The translations under genes were made by a program, and so were the position numbers. A DNA stretch of 55,742 nucleotides, from contig JAFUVB010000038.1 of assembly GCA_017471245.1 (NCBI GenBank), forward strand, positions 1-55,742. Direction: 5' to 3'. The stretch comes from Prevotella sp. (GTDB lineage: Bacteria; Bacteroidota; Bacteroidia; Bacteroidales; Bacteroidaceae). Under the pieces are notes generated by a model that had not been told where the DNA came from, did not search any database, and saw only the letters and a list, made by a program, of their open reading frames with translations. The first letter of the stretch is position 1, and every line of letters begins with the position of its first letter. Below are positions 35,262 to 44,036 of this stretch, one piece after another.

Positions 35262-35849
35262 GGGTACTTCAAAACACAGATATTCCTATAATAACAACGG
35301 ATTTCACGGATTTTACGGATTTAAGTCATGCTGATAATCAGGAACTTAAATAATCCGTAGAATCCGTGAAATCCGTTGTTTTTAAATTATTTGTTAGTCT
35401 GCGACGCCACGTGAATTTACGTAAATATACATGAATTACTCGTAAATATTTACGATTCATTCGCGTTCATTCGCGCACATTTATGTTACGCCGTAGGCAT
35501 TTAAATCCGTAGAATCCGTGAAATCCGTTGTTTTTAGATTATTTGTTAGTCTGCGACGCTACGTGAATTTACGTAAATATACATGAGGGTGTGTCAAAAT
35601 AGAGAAAGTCGCCCAAATGGGCGAGAAATCTTACAAATTTAGACAAATCTTTCAAAATAGTAATATTGAAAATCAATTTGTTAGATTTGAACAGATTTGT
35701 AAGATTTCTGCGCGAAAGCGCACTCCAAGCATTTTGACACACCCTCGCGTTCATTCGCGCACATTTATGTTACGCCGTAGGCATTTAGATCCGTAAAATC
35801 CGCATCCGTTGTTTCTATAAGAATTTCTGTATTTTGGAGTGCTCGCTTT
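35262..35849. repeat. Composite dispersed repeat with inverted outer ends
   Basis: The left end GAGGGTACTTCAAAACACAG (35262) matches, inverted, CTGTATTTTGGAGTGCTC at the right end (35829-35846). Inside are the palindrome of the ACAACGG type (35297-35381), a 150-base block nearly identical to 30505-30655, and a second copy of that block interrupted by a MITE. It fills the 656-bp gap between convergent genes ending at 35232 and 35889. No gene. Confidence 0.7.
35585..35746. mobile_element. MITE of 162 bp with 16-bp terminal inverted repeats
   Basis: GAGGGTGTGTCAAAAT (35585-35600) and ATTTTGACACACCCTC (35731-35746) are exact reverse complements. A second inner palindrome (AGAAATCTTACAAAT / ATTTGTAAGATTTCT) makes nearly the whole element fold. 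It replaces the segment present in the intact copy at 35434-35464. It has no coding capacity. The ends resemble those of Bacteroidales IS elements beginning GAGGGTGTGTCAAAA. Confidence 0.8.
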
Positions 35850-35888
35850 TCCTTGTTGTTTCTTCCCTTGCTCCAGGAATTGGGGCAT

Positions 35889-37943
35889 TTATTTCTTCAG
35901 TTCGGGATAGCTGATGCGCGTGTGATAGATGCCTTTCAGTCGCTCGATGAGCACCTGCTTTGCCACGAAGATGTCGTGGAAGGTGATGGGGCAGTCCTTG
36001 AAATAGCCCTCGTTCACCTGCCCGTCGATGATACGGTTCACCAAATTGCCAATGCTCTCCTCCGTATATTCAGGAAGCGAGCGCGAGGCAGCTTCCACGG
36101 CGTCGGCCATCATGAGGATTGCCTGCTCGCGGGTGAACGGGTTCGGACCGGGATACTTGAACGGTCTCGGGTCGATTTCTTCCTTCGGGTGCTCGTTCTG
36201 ATAGGTAATGTAGAAATATTTCGTGATGCCCGTGCCGTGGTGCGTGGCAATGAAATCGCGGATGATGCCTGGCAGGTTGTGCTTGTCGGCAAGGCGCAAG
36301 CCCTCGGTCACATGGTTGATGACTATCTTTGCCGCATCGGGGCGTGTCATTTTCTCTAACGGATTCTTGCCAGCCTGGTTTTCGGTGAAGAAAGCCGAGT
36401 CGTGCATTTTGCCAATGTCATGATACAAGGCACCCGTTCTCACTTCTTGCGCCTTGGCTCCAATCTTGTTGGCAATGGCTACTGCCAGGTTGCTCACCAT
36501 GATGGAGTGCTGGAACGTGCCGGGAGCCACCTCGCTGAGTTCGCGAAGCAGGTCTTTGCTGGTGTTGGAAAGCTCGATGAGCGTTACGTCGGAGATGAAT
36601 CCGAAAGTCTTTTCCACTACGAGCATCAGCGGATAGGCGAAGAGCAGGAACACGCCGTTCATGGCGAAGTAGGTGTACATGCTGTGATCCATGGTGAGCA
36701 CGCTGTTGTCTTGCATCAGCTGCAAGGCGAAATAGATGGCGCAGCTTGCCAGGAATACAAGCAGGGCAGTGCGGAACACCTGAACTCTTTGCGACAGCTC
36801 GCGGAGCGAATAGATAGCCACCATGCCCGCCACTAACTGTATGATGATGAATTCGTATTGGTATTTCACGGCTGCGGCGCAAAGCAGCACCATGATAACG
36901 TGCGAGATGAATGCCGTGCGTGAGTCCATGAACACGCGTATGAATATGGGCGCCATGGCAAAAGGCAGGATGTAGACACTGAGAATGCTGTGCGACATCA
37001 TCACCGACACCAAAATGGGGAAGATGGTGATCATGGCATAGAGCATGAGCATGCTGCGCAGCTTTTCGAAATAGTCTTTGCGGAAGAGCACCAGATAGCA
37101 GGTGAACAGTATCATCAGTATCGACACGAAGAGGGTCTGTCCGGCAATGGTCGACGGTATCTCGTTGCTGGTGGCGCTGCGCCGTGTCATTTCCCTTTCA
37201 AAGCTGCTCAGCACCCGGTAGGTATGCGGGTCCACGATCTCTCCGCGGTCGATGATTTTCTGTCCGGTGAGCACCATTCCGCTTGCAATGGCTATGCTGC
37301 TGAGCAAGTCGTTGCGCTCGGTTTCGCTGCGTTCCTTGTCATACGAGATGTTGGCTGCTATGAATTCGTTCAGGTTGCAGCGCTGGAGTATCTGGCGGTG
37401 TGGACTTAGCTTCTCATCGGCGAAGAGCTGCTCGTAGGCCGTCATGGTGGAATAAATGCAGTTCACCTGTATGCTCGTGGCATTCTTGCCGCTGATTACG
37501 CGTATCAGTCTTGTAGAGTCCTTGCTGATTTCTGAGTATTGGTTGGGATCCATGATACCTGCCTGATAGAGGCGGTGCAGTCTGTCGGTGATGATGGTTA
37601 CATATTCGGCAGGCAATCCGGGGATGCCGCTGCCGAAAGTGCTCTTGAACTTCGCTATCTGTAGCTTTTCCTGCTCCGCATTGTAGCTGTAGTATGGTTC
37701 GAAGTTGTTCAAGATGCTGTCCTGCTCCGCCTTGATGGCTTCGTCTGTCTTATAAATGGGGAAGTCGAAGCGCGCGATGAGCGAACCATACATCCATGGT
37801 TTCCCCACGTCGTAGCGGAACTGCGGACCGCTGTCGCGTGGCAGGAACCATACGAGGAGTACCACCGTGGCTGCTATGATGGCAATGCGCGTCATCATGT
37901 TTCGCCAATATCGTTTGTCGGAATCGTTGTATTTGTCTGTCAT
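35889..37943 (-). CDS. Seven-helix HD-domain phosphohydrolase, PgpH-like cyclic-di-AMP phosphodiesterase
   Basis: 684 residues. One N-terminal helix (RIAIIAATVVLLVWFLP) precedes an extracytoplasmic domain (about 40-260), about seven membrane helices (270-450) and a cytoplasmic HD domain (about 470-684). That domain shows PGTFQHSIMVSNLAVAIANK, the HD pair ALYHDIGKMHDSAFF, INHVTEGLRLADKHNLP and FIATHHGTG. The architecture matches 7TMR-HDED / PgpH proteins, which cleave cyclic di-AMP in other bacteria. It is transcribed divergently from gltX. Confidence 0.9.
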   Translation of the reverse strand: MTDKYNDSDKRYWRNMMTRIAIIAATVVLLVWFLPRDSGPQFRYDVGKPWMYGSLIARFDFPIYKTDEAIKAEQDSILNNFEPYYSYNAEQEKLQIAKFKSTFGSGIPGLPAEYVTIITDRLHRLYQAGIMDPNQYSEISKDSTRLIRVISGKNATSIQVNCIYSTMTAYEQLFADEKLSPHRQILQRCNLNEFIAANISYDKERSETERNDLLSSIAIASGMVLTGQKIIDRGEIVDPHTYRVLSSFEREMTRRSATSNEIPSTIAGQTLFVSILMILFTCYLVLFRKDYFEKLRSMLMLYAMITIFPILVSVMMSHSILSVYILPFAMAPIFIRVFMDSRTAFISHVIMVLLCAAAVKYQYEFIIIQLVAGMVAIYSLRELSQRVQVFRTALLVFLASCAIYFALQLMQDNSVLTMDHSMYTYFAMNGVFLLFAYPLMLVVEKTFGFISDVTLIELSNTSKDLLRELSEVAPGTFQHSIMVSNLAVAIANKIGAKAQEVRTGALYHDIGKMHDSAFFTENQAGKNPLEKMTRPDAAKIVINHVTEGLRLADKHNLPGIIRDFIATHHGTGITKYFYITYQNEHPKEEIDPRPFKYPGPNPFTREQAILMMADAVEAASRSLPEYTEESIGNLVNRIIDGQVNEGYFKDCPITFHDIFVAKQVLIERLKGIYHTRISYPELKK

Positions 37944-37974
37944 AATGCTCAGTCTGATAAGGATGTATTTGGTG

Positions 37975-37982
37975 CAAAGGTA
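37975..37982 (-). promoter_or_regulatory. Promoter -7 box TACCTTTG
   Basis: The complement of CAAAGGTA lies 31 bp upstream of the HD-phosphohydrolase start. Confidence 0.65.
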
Positions 37983-38057
37983 ATGAAAAAAATCGGTATT
38001 GCGCGCTAAAACTATAATTATTCAGTAAGTTTTCACCTTATTTCGGATAAAAAGTTG

Positions 38058-38065
38058 TACCTTTG
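38058..38065 (+). promoter_or_regulatory. Promoter -7 box TACCTTTG of gltX
   Basis: A perfect TAnnTTTG, 19 bp before the gltX ATG. Confidence 0.65.
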
Positions 38066-38084
38066 CACGAAATTTAGTGTAATT

Positions 38085-39602
38085 ATGTCAGAAAGAAGAG
38101 TTAGGGTGCGCTTTGCACCAAGTCCTACGGGTGCCTTGCACATCGGTGGTGTGCGCACTGCATTATATAATTATCTGTTTGCGCGCCAGCATGATGGCGA
38201 TCTCATCTTCCGCATCGAGGATACCGACAGCAACCGTTTCGTGCCGGGGGCAGAGGAGTATATCATCGAGTCGTTCCGCTGGTTGGGCATCAAGTTCGAC
38301 GAAGGTGTGAGCTTTGGTGGATCATTCGGTCCTTACCGACAGAGTGAGCGTCGCCGGATTTATAAGAAGTATGTGGATCAGTTGCTTGAGAACGGCAAGG
38401 CTTATATCGCCTTCGACACCCCGGAGGAGTTGGAGGCAAAGCGCGCTGAGATAAAGAATTTCCAGTACGACTCCCATACGCGCGGCATGATGCGCAATTC
38501 GCTCACGCTTTCTCAGGAGGAAGTGGATCAGTTGATTGCTGAAGGCAACCAGTATGTGGTGCGTTTCAAGGTTCAGCCTGGAGAAGATGTGCATGTCCTT
38601 GACATGATCCGCGGCGATGTTGTTATCAAGAGTGATATCCTGGATGACAAAGTGCTCTTCAAGAGTGCCGACGAGCTTCCCACCTATCATCTTGCCAATA
38701 TCGTGGATGACCATTTGATGGAGGTGTCGCATGTGATTCGAGGCGAGGAATGGCTTCCCAGTGCTCCGTTGCATGTGCTTCTGTATCGTGCTTTCGGATG
38801 GGAAGACACGATGCCGCAGTTTGCCCATCTTCCTCTTCTGCTGAAACCGGATGGCAAAGGCAAGCTCTCCAAGCGCGATGGCGACCGTCTCGGTTTCCCG
38901 GTGTTCCCATTGGAGTGGCATGATCCCAAAACGGGCGAGGTGTCGAATGGTTTCCGCGAGCAGGGATATTTCCCGGAGGCAGTGATTAATTTCCTTGCCT
39001 TGCTGGGATGGAACCCTGGAACGGAGCAGGAAATGTTCTCCCTGAATGAGCTGGTGGAGCAGTTTGATATCTCCAAGTGCTCAAAGGCTGGCGCAAAGTT
39101 TGATTTCCAGAAGGGAATCTGGTTCAACCATGAGTATATGCTGAAGAAGAGCGATGCCGAAATAGCAGAGCTTTTTGCTCCTGTCGTGGTTGGAAACGGT
39201 GTTGAAGAGAGCATGGAGCGCATCACTCAGGTGGTTCACATGATGAAAGACCGTGTGAGCTTTGTCAAGGAACTGTGGCCCTTGTGCTCATTCTTCTTCA
39301 TTCCTCCGACGGAATATGATGAGAAAACCGTCAAGAAACGCTGGAAGGAAGACTCTGCCAAGGTGATGGGCGAACTGGCTGAAGTGTTGAAAGGCATTGA
39401 CGATTTCAGTGTCGAAGGTCAGGAACCCGTAGTCTTCTCATGGGTGGAGCAGCAGGGTTATAAGCTCGGTGATGTGATGAATGCGTTCCGTCTGGCTCTT
39501 GTTGGTATCGGCAAGGGTCCTGGTATGTTTGACATCTCTGCATTCCTCGGCAAAGAAGAGACCTTGCGAAGGTTAAGAAGAGCGATAGAAGTATTGAAAT
39601 AG
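38085..39602 (+). CDS. gltX: Glutamate--tRNA ligase
   Basis: 505 residues from ATG 38085 ([20 protein letters not shown]). The HIGH-type motif is in [13 protein letters not shown], and the KMSKS-type motif is KLSKRDG near 265. [20 protein letters not shown] and [16 protein letters not shown] are typical of class I GluRS. The upstream TTG frame (38055) overlaps the promoter and is not used. The next gene starts 2 bp after the stop. Confidence 0.96.
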   Translation: MSERRVRVRFAPSPTGALHIGGVRTALYNYLFARQHDGDLIFRIEDTDSNRFVPGAEEYIIESFRWLGIKFDEGVSFGGSFGPYRQSERRRIYKKYVDQLLENGKAYIAFDTPEELEAKRAEIKNFQYDSHTRGMMRNSLTLSQEEVDQLIAEGNQYVVRFKVQPGEDVHVLDMIRGDVVIKSDILDDKVLFKSADELPTYHLANIVDDHLMEVSHVIRGEEWLPSAPLHVLLYRAFGWEDTMPQFAHLPLLLKPDGKGKLSKRDGDRLGFPVFPLEWHDPKTGEVSNGFREQGYFPEAVINFLALLGWNPGTEQEMFSLNELVEQFDISKCSKAGAKFDFQKGIWFNHEYMLKKSDAEIAELFAPVVVGNGVEESMERITQVVHMMKDRVSFVKELWPLCSFFFIPPTEYDEKTVKKRWKEDSAKVMGELAEVLKGIDDFSVEGQEPVVFSWVEQQGYKLGDVMNAFRLALVGIGKGPGMFDISAFLGKEETLRRLRRAIEVLK

Positions 39603-39604
39603 GT

Positions 39605-40855
39605 ATGTATAACATCATCATGTATCTCATTCAGGCTGGTGTGGCTGTTGCCAGCCTTTTCAATGAGAAAGTGCGCAAGATGTGGAAGGGCGAGCGCGAA
39701 TGCTTCAAAATATTGGAGCAGCAAGTGGATCCTTCTGCCAAGTATGCATGGTTTCATGCTGCTTCGTTGGGTGAATTTGAGCAAGGTCGCCCCATTATGG
39801 AGCGAATGCGCCGCGAATACCCGGAATACAAGATTCTGCTCACCTTCTATTCTCCGTCGGGTTATGAGGTGAGGAAGAATTATGAAGGAGCCGACATTAT
39901 TTGCTACATGCCCATCGACACGGTGGGTAATGCGCGCCGGTTCCTGCGGCTGGTACGTCCTTGTCTGGCATTCTTCATCAAATATGAGTTCTGGTACAAC
40001 TTCCTGCATATCCTGAAACACAGGAATGTTCCAACCTATAGCGTCAGTTCCATCTTCCGCCCTAATCAGGTGTTCTTCCGTTGGTATGGCAGAAACTACG
40101 GTCATGTGCTCCGTTGTTTCACAAAATTCTTCGTTCAGAATGAAACAAGCATGCGACTGTTGGCGAACATTGGCATTACCGATGCCGAAGTAACTGGCGA
40201 TACGCGCTTCGACCGTGTGTTGCAGATCAAGGATGCCGCCAAGCAGCTGCCCGTAGTTGAGAGGTTTGTCGGTTCTTCTTCCAAGGTGTTTATCGTTGGT
40301 AGCAGCTGGGAGCCAGACGAAGATATCTACTTGCCGTATTTCAAGGATAAGGATTGGAAGATCATCGTGGCAACCCATGTGGTGAACGATACACGTATCG
40401 CCAAACTGCGCCAGCGCTTCGAGGAACAGGGTAAGAAGGTGTTGCTCTATTCAGAGGCGCAGCAGCAGGACACAGACTCAAAGCAGCAAAACGCCGGTGC
40501 CGATGTGCTGATTATCAATTGTTATGGTCTGCTCTCCAGTATTTACCGATACGGTGATGTTGCCTATGTGGGTGGCGGCTTCGGTGTTGGTATTCACAAC
40601 CTTCCAGAGGCAGCAGTGTGGGGCGTACCCGTGTTTTTCGGTCCAAACAACCAGCGTTTCCAGGAAGCGCAGGATTTGAAAGAGAGCGGTGGCGGCATAG
40701 AGATTCACGGCTATGATGACTTTGCCGCTCGCATGGATGACTTGATGGCGCATCCGGAAGAAATCTCGCGCAGGGGAAAAATAGCCAGCGACTATGTGAG
40801 TGGGCGTGCCGGAGCCACCGAGAAGATTCTTCAGTCTGTGCTTTTCTCCGGATAA
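39605..40855 (+). CDS. waaA: 3-deoxy-D-manno-octulosonic acid (KDO) transferase
   Basis: 416 residues. An N-terminal membrane-anchor region is followed by the family motifs YAWFHAASLGEFEQGRPIME near 45, LTFYSPSGYEVRKNYEGAD near 80, GDTRFDRV near 199 and VGGGFGVGIHNLPEAAVWGV near 320. It adds KDO to lipid A precursor at the inner membrane. It follows gltX by 2 bp, so both are probably on one transcript. Confidence 0.92.
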   Translation: MYNIIMYLIQAGVAVASLFNEKVRKMWKGERECFKILEQQVDPSAKYAWFHAASLGEFEQGRPIMERMRREYPEYKILLTFYSPSGYEVRKNYEGADIICYMPIDTVGNARRFLRLVRPCLAFFIKYEFWYNFLHILKHRNVPTYSVSSIFRPNQVFFRWYGRNYGHVLRCFTKFFVQNETSMRLLANIGITDAEVTGDTRFDRVLQIKDAAKQLPVVERFVGSSSKVFIVGSSWEPDEDIYLPYFKDKDWKIIVATHVVNDTRIAKLRQRFEEQGKKVLLYSEAQQQDTDSKQQNAGADVLIINCYGLLSSIYRYGDVAYVGGGFGVGIHNLPEAAVWGVPVFFGPNNQRFQEAQDLKESGGGIEIHGYDDFAARMDDLMAHPEEISRRGKIASDYVSGRAGATEKILQSVLFSG

Positions 40856-40916
40856 AGTGTTGGAAAACTCTCGTTTCTTTTGTTACAAAACACATGCGTT
40901 GGCGTCATCTGTTTGT

Positions 40917-43900
40917 ATGAAGTCAATTCGAAATATTTTTTTAATCGTCTCATTCCTCCTGTCGGTGGCGGGGGGCATGGGCAGTGTGTCTGCACAGAGA
41001 GCAGGTAATATGGTCAGGATTGTCGTCGACAATCAGGTAAAAGGTACAGCCATCCCAGCCAATTATGTAGGTCTGAGCTATGAAATAGCCATGTTGAAAC
41101 CCGATGCACAGGGGAAGCGTTATTTCAGTAAAGAGAATCTGCCGCTGATCAGGCTGTTTCATTCTTTGGGCATCAAGAGCTTGCGCTTGGGAGGAAACTC
41201 CGTCGATGTGAAGGGCGGCTACACACCAACGACCGAAGATATCGACGAATTGTTTGGCTTTGCCCGTTTGGCGGGCATCAAGGTCATCTATTCCGTGCGC
41301 CTGCAGGATAAGATGGTTGGCGGAAAGCCTTCGCCAAACAGCAATATTGATGATGCCGTGGCGCAGGCAAGTCATATCTACAATCATTATTCTGATTTGC
41401 TCGATTATTTTGCCATCGGAAATGAGCCTGGTTACTATAAGGATTACGAGCATGATTTGAAGCCGCGGTGGAATGCCATCATGCAAGCCATGCGCAAAGT
41501 GGCTCCCAAAGCTCGCTTCTGTGCGCCCGATGACAACCCCAATCCCACTTTGTGCAACAAGCTTTGGAGTGATTACGGCTTGACAAATGCGAATGCGCAG
41601 GAGCCTGTGTTGGGATTGATCACGATGCACAGTTATTCTGCCGGTTGCTCATATAAGAACCCCGGCTCTGCCAAGAACCACAGCGAATTGATTCCGTTTG
41701 ACTATAAGGAGCGCAGCAGGTATCTTCTTTCAGATGAGCTTACCGAAGAGAACCAACGAGTATACAATCAGATGGAGCGGGTGTTCAACATTTCACCGTT
41801 GCCTGGCTTCCGTCTTTCGGAAACAAACAGCTATTGGTATAGTGGATTGAATGGGGCGAGCAATGCCCATGCCGCTGCTCTCTGGGCTTTGGATTATATG
41901 TATTGGTGGGCTTCACGTGGCAACCAGGGTGTGAATTTCCATACTGGCGACCGTGTCGGAGGCGATGGCATGGTGCCTTTCTATGCAGCTTTCATTTCTG
42001 AAAACAATGGATTCGATGTGTTTCCGTTGAGCTATGCGCTCAAGGCATTCGGCATCGGTGCAATCGCCGAAGATGAGCAGTCGGGGCAACGAAGCATGGC
42101 TCCCGTACAACTGTCAGGGCGAAATGAACATCTGACAGCTTACGCCACACACGACGCGCACGGTTTTACTTACGTCACCGTGATCAACAAGGATGTCCGC
42201 AATGGTGCCGGGGTGCGGCAGCTAATGCTTACCTTGGCCGATGGAGGACAGGAGGTGTTCAATGCCGACTATATGTTGCTCACGAATGAGAATTCCATGC
42301 AAGATATCGGTGCCGAAGAGAAATACCTCGCCAAGAAAGGACAACTGATAGGGGGACATGCCATCATGGCAGACGGTACATTAGATGCTCCCGAATGGAT
42401 CAGGGCGAAGGTGGACAATGGGAGAATACGTGTGGAACTGCCTCCGCTAAGTGCCGTCATCATCAAAGTGAACACGGGCAACTATCATATTGTAGACAGT
42501 CAGGTGGAGCCGATGCAATATGGCAAATACAAACCCGAATGGGGATCCTTGAAGAAGTTTGAAGCCCCCGAATGGTTCCGCGATGCCAAGTTCGGCATCT
42601 GGGCACACTGGGGGCCTCAGAGTGTTCCTGAGTATGGCGACTGGTATGCTCATTATATGTATAAACAAGGTTCGCGCGAGAACAAATACCATCTGCAGCA
42701 TTTTGATCATCCGTCAAAAACCGGCTTCAAGGATCTGGTGAATATGTGGAAAGCCGAGAACTGGAATCCGGAACGATTAATCAGTCTCTATAAGCGCGCC
42801 GGTGCTCAATACTTCGTCACCTTGGCAAACCATCATGATAATTTTGATCTCTGGGATAGCCAGTACCATCCTTGGAATGCCACAGCGGAAGGACCTCACA
42901 AGAACATCGTTGCCGGATGGGAGCGTGCTGCCCGAAAGGCAGGACTCCGTTTCGGTGTGAGCATCCATTCCTCGCGTGCGTGGAGCTGGTTTGACCGCAC
43001 TGAGGATGCTGATACCAGTGGAACCTACAAAGGTGTTCCCTACGATGGCGTCTTGACCAAGGCAGACGGCAAAGGGCAGTGGTGGGAAGGCAAGGATCCG
43101 CAAGTGCTCTATGCCCGCGGCCATGCCTTGAAGAATACGGGTTATACCAACGCTGCCGGTCGTCCCGTTTCAATTCCCGATGCCGCATACGTGGAGAATT
43201 ATTACGACCGCACCTTAGACGTAATCAACAAATACAAGCCCGACCTTGTCTATTTTGATGATTCCGTGTTGCCCCTGTGGCCTGAGAGCGATGCCGGACT
43301 GAAGATAGCCGCACATTATTATAATAGTAATGCGCTATGGCACAACGGAAGACAGGAAGGCGTGATAACAACGAAGAAACTCAACCGTGAACAGCAAGAC
43401 TGCCTGGTGTGGGATGTGGAGCGAGGCGCACTGAACGACATCAATCCTTATCCTTGGCAGACCTGCACGTGTCTTGGCTCCTGGCATTACGACCGTACAC
43501 GCTTCACCAAGAACACTTATAAGTCGGCATTGCGTGTGGTGCGCATGCTCTCCGATATCGTCAGCAAGAACGGCAACATGCTCCTGAGCGTTCCCGTGCG
43601 TGCCGATGGCACGATCGATGAGCGCGAAGAAGCCATCCTCGACAGTATCGGCGACTGGATGGCTGTCAACCGTGAGTGCATTTTCGGCACCCGTCCATGG
43701 GTGAAGTATGGCGAAGGTCCCGACATCGACAATGTGGTTGAGATGCAGAATGGTCTCGGTTTCAACGAGGCAAACAAGGACTACACTCCGGCAGACATGC
43801 GCTTCACCAAGAAGGGCAATGTGCTTTATGCCATTGTGCTGAAACGGCCGGAGAACGGAAGCTTCGACATCAAGTCGTTGGCTGGTATGGGCGAATCTGT

Positions 43901-44033
43901 AAGGAAGGTGGAAATACTGGGTGTGGGCAAGGTGGCGTTCACTTGCGATGCGTCATCATTGCGCCTCTCCACCACGAAACCCTTGTCATTCGTTCCTGTT
44001 GTCAAAATCACAATGAAAGAAAATATCAAATAA
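40917..44033 (+). CDS. Secreted two-domain glycoside hydrolase: GH79-like plus GH29 alpha-L-fucosidase
   Basis: 1038 residues from ATG 40917 (MKSIRNIFLIVSFLLSVAGG, signal peptide). Domain 1 (about 25-525) is GH79-like: NYVGLSYEIAML, LRLGGNSVD, acid/base Glu170 in AIGNEPG and probable nucleophile Glu302 in RLSETNSYW. Domain 2 (about 530-1020) is GH29: PEWFRDAKFGIWAHWGPQSV, TLANHHDNFDLWDS and probable nucleophile Asp781 in LVYFDDSVLP. The pairing suggests removal of terminal uronic acid and fucose from one glycan, such as arabinogalactan or another plant polymer. The GH28 gene starts 3 bp after the stop. Confidence 0.82.
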   Translation: MKSIRNIFLIVSFLLSVAGGMGSVSAQRAGNMVRIVVDNQVKGTAIPANYVGLSYEIAMLKPDAQGKRYFSKENLPLIRLFHSLGIKSLRLGGNSVDVKGGYTPTTEDIDELFGFARLAGIKVIYSVRLQDKMVGGKPSPNSNIDDAVAQASHIYNHYSDLLDYFAIGNEPGYYKDYEHDLKPRWNAIMQAMRKVAPKARFCAPDDNPNPTLCNKLWSDYGLTNANAQEPVLGLITMHSYSAGCSYKNPGSAKNHSELIPFDYKERSRYLLSDELTEENQRVYNQMERVFNISPLPGFRLSETNSYWYSGLNGASNAHAAALWALDYMYWWASRGNQGVNFHTGDRVGGDGMVPFYAAFISENNGFDVFPLSYALKAFGIGAIAEDEQSGQRSMAPVQLSGRNEHLTAYATHDAHGFTYVTVINKDVRNGAGVRQLMLTLADGGQEVFNADYMLLTNENSMQDIGAEEKYLAKKGQLIGGHAIMADGTLDAPEWIRAKVDNGRIRVELPPLSAVIIKVNTGNYHIVDSQVEPMQYGKYKPEWGSLKKFEAPEWFRDAKFGIWAHWGPQSVPEYGDWYAHYMYKQGSRENKYHLQHFDHPSKTGFKDLVNMWKAENWNPERLISLYKRAGAQYFVTLANHHDNFDLWDSQYHPWNATAEGPHKNIVAGWERAARKAGLRFGVSIHSSRAWSWFDRTEDADTSGTYKGVPYDGVLTKADGKGQWWEGKDPQVLYARGHALKNTGYTNAAGRPVSIPDAAYVENYYDRTLDVINKYKPDLVYFDDSVLPLWPESDAGLKIAAHYYNSNALWHNGRQEGVITTKKLNREQQDCLVWDVERGALNDINPYPWQTCTCLGSWHYDRTRFTKNTYKSALRVVRMLSDIVSKNGNMLLSVPVRADGTIDEREEAILDSIGDWMAVNRECIFGTRPWVKYGEGPDIDNVVEMQNGLGFNEANKDYTPADMRFTKKGNVLYAIVLKRPENGSFDIKSLAGMGESVRKVEILGVGKVAFTCDASSLRLSTTKPLSFVPVVKITMKENIK

Positions 44034-44036
44034 TTA

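Noticed and set aside
35569-35754. 61-codon minus-strand frame
   Set aside because: Created entirely by the MITE and host repeat.
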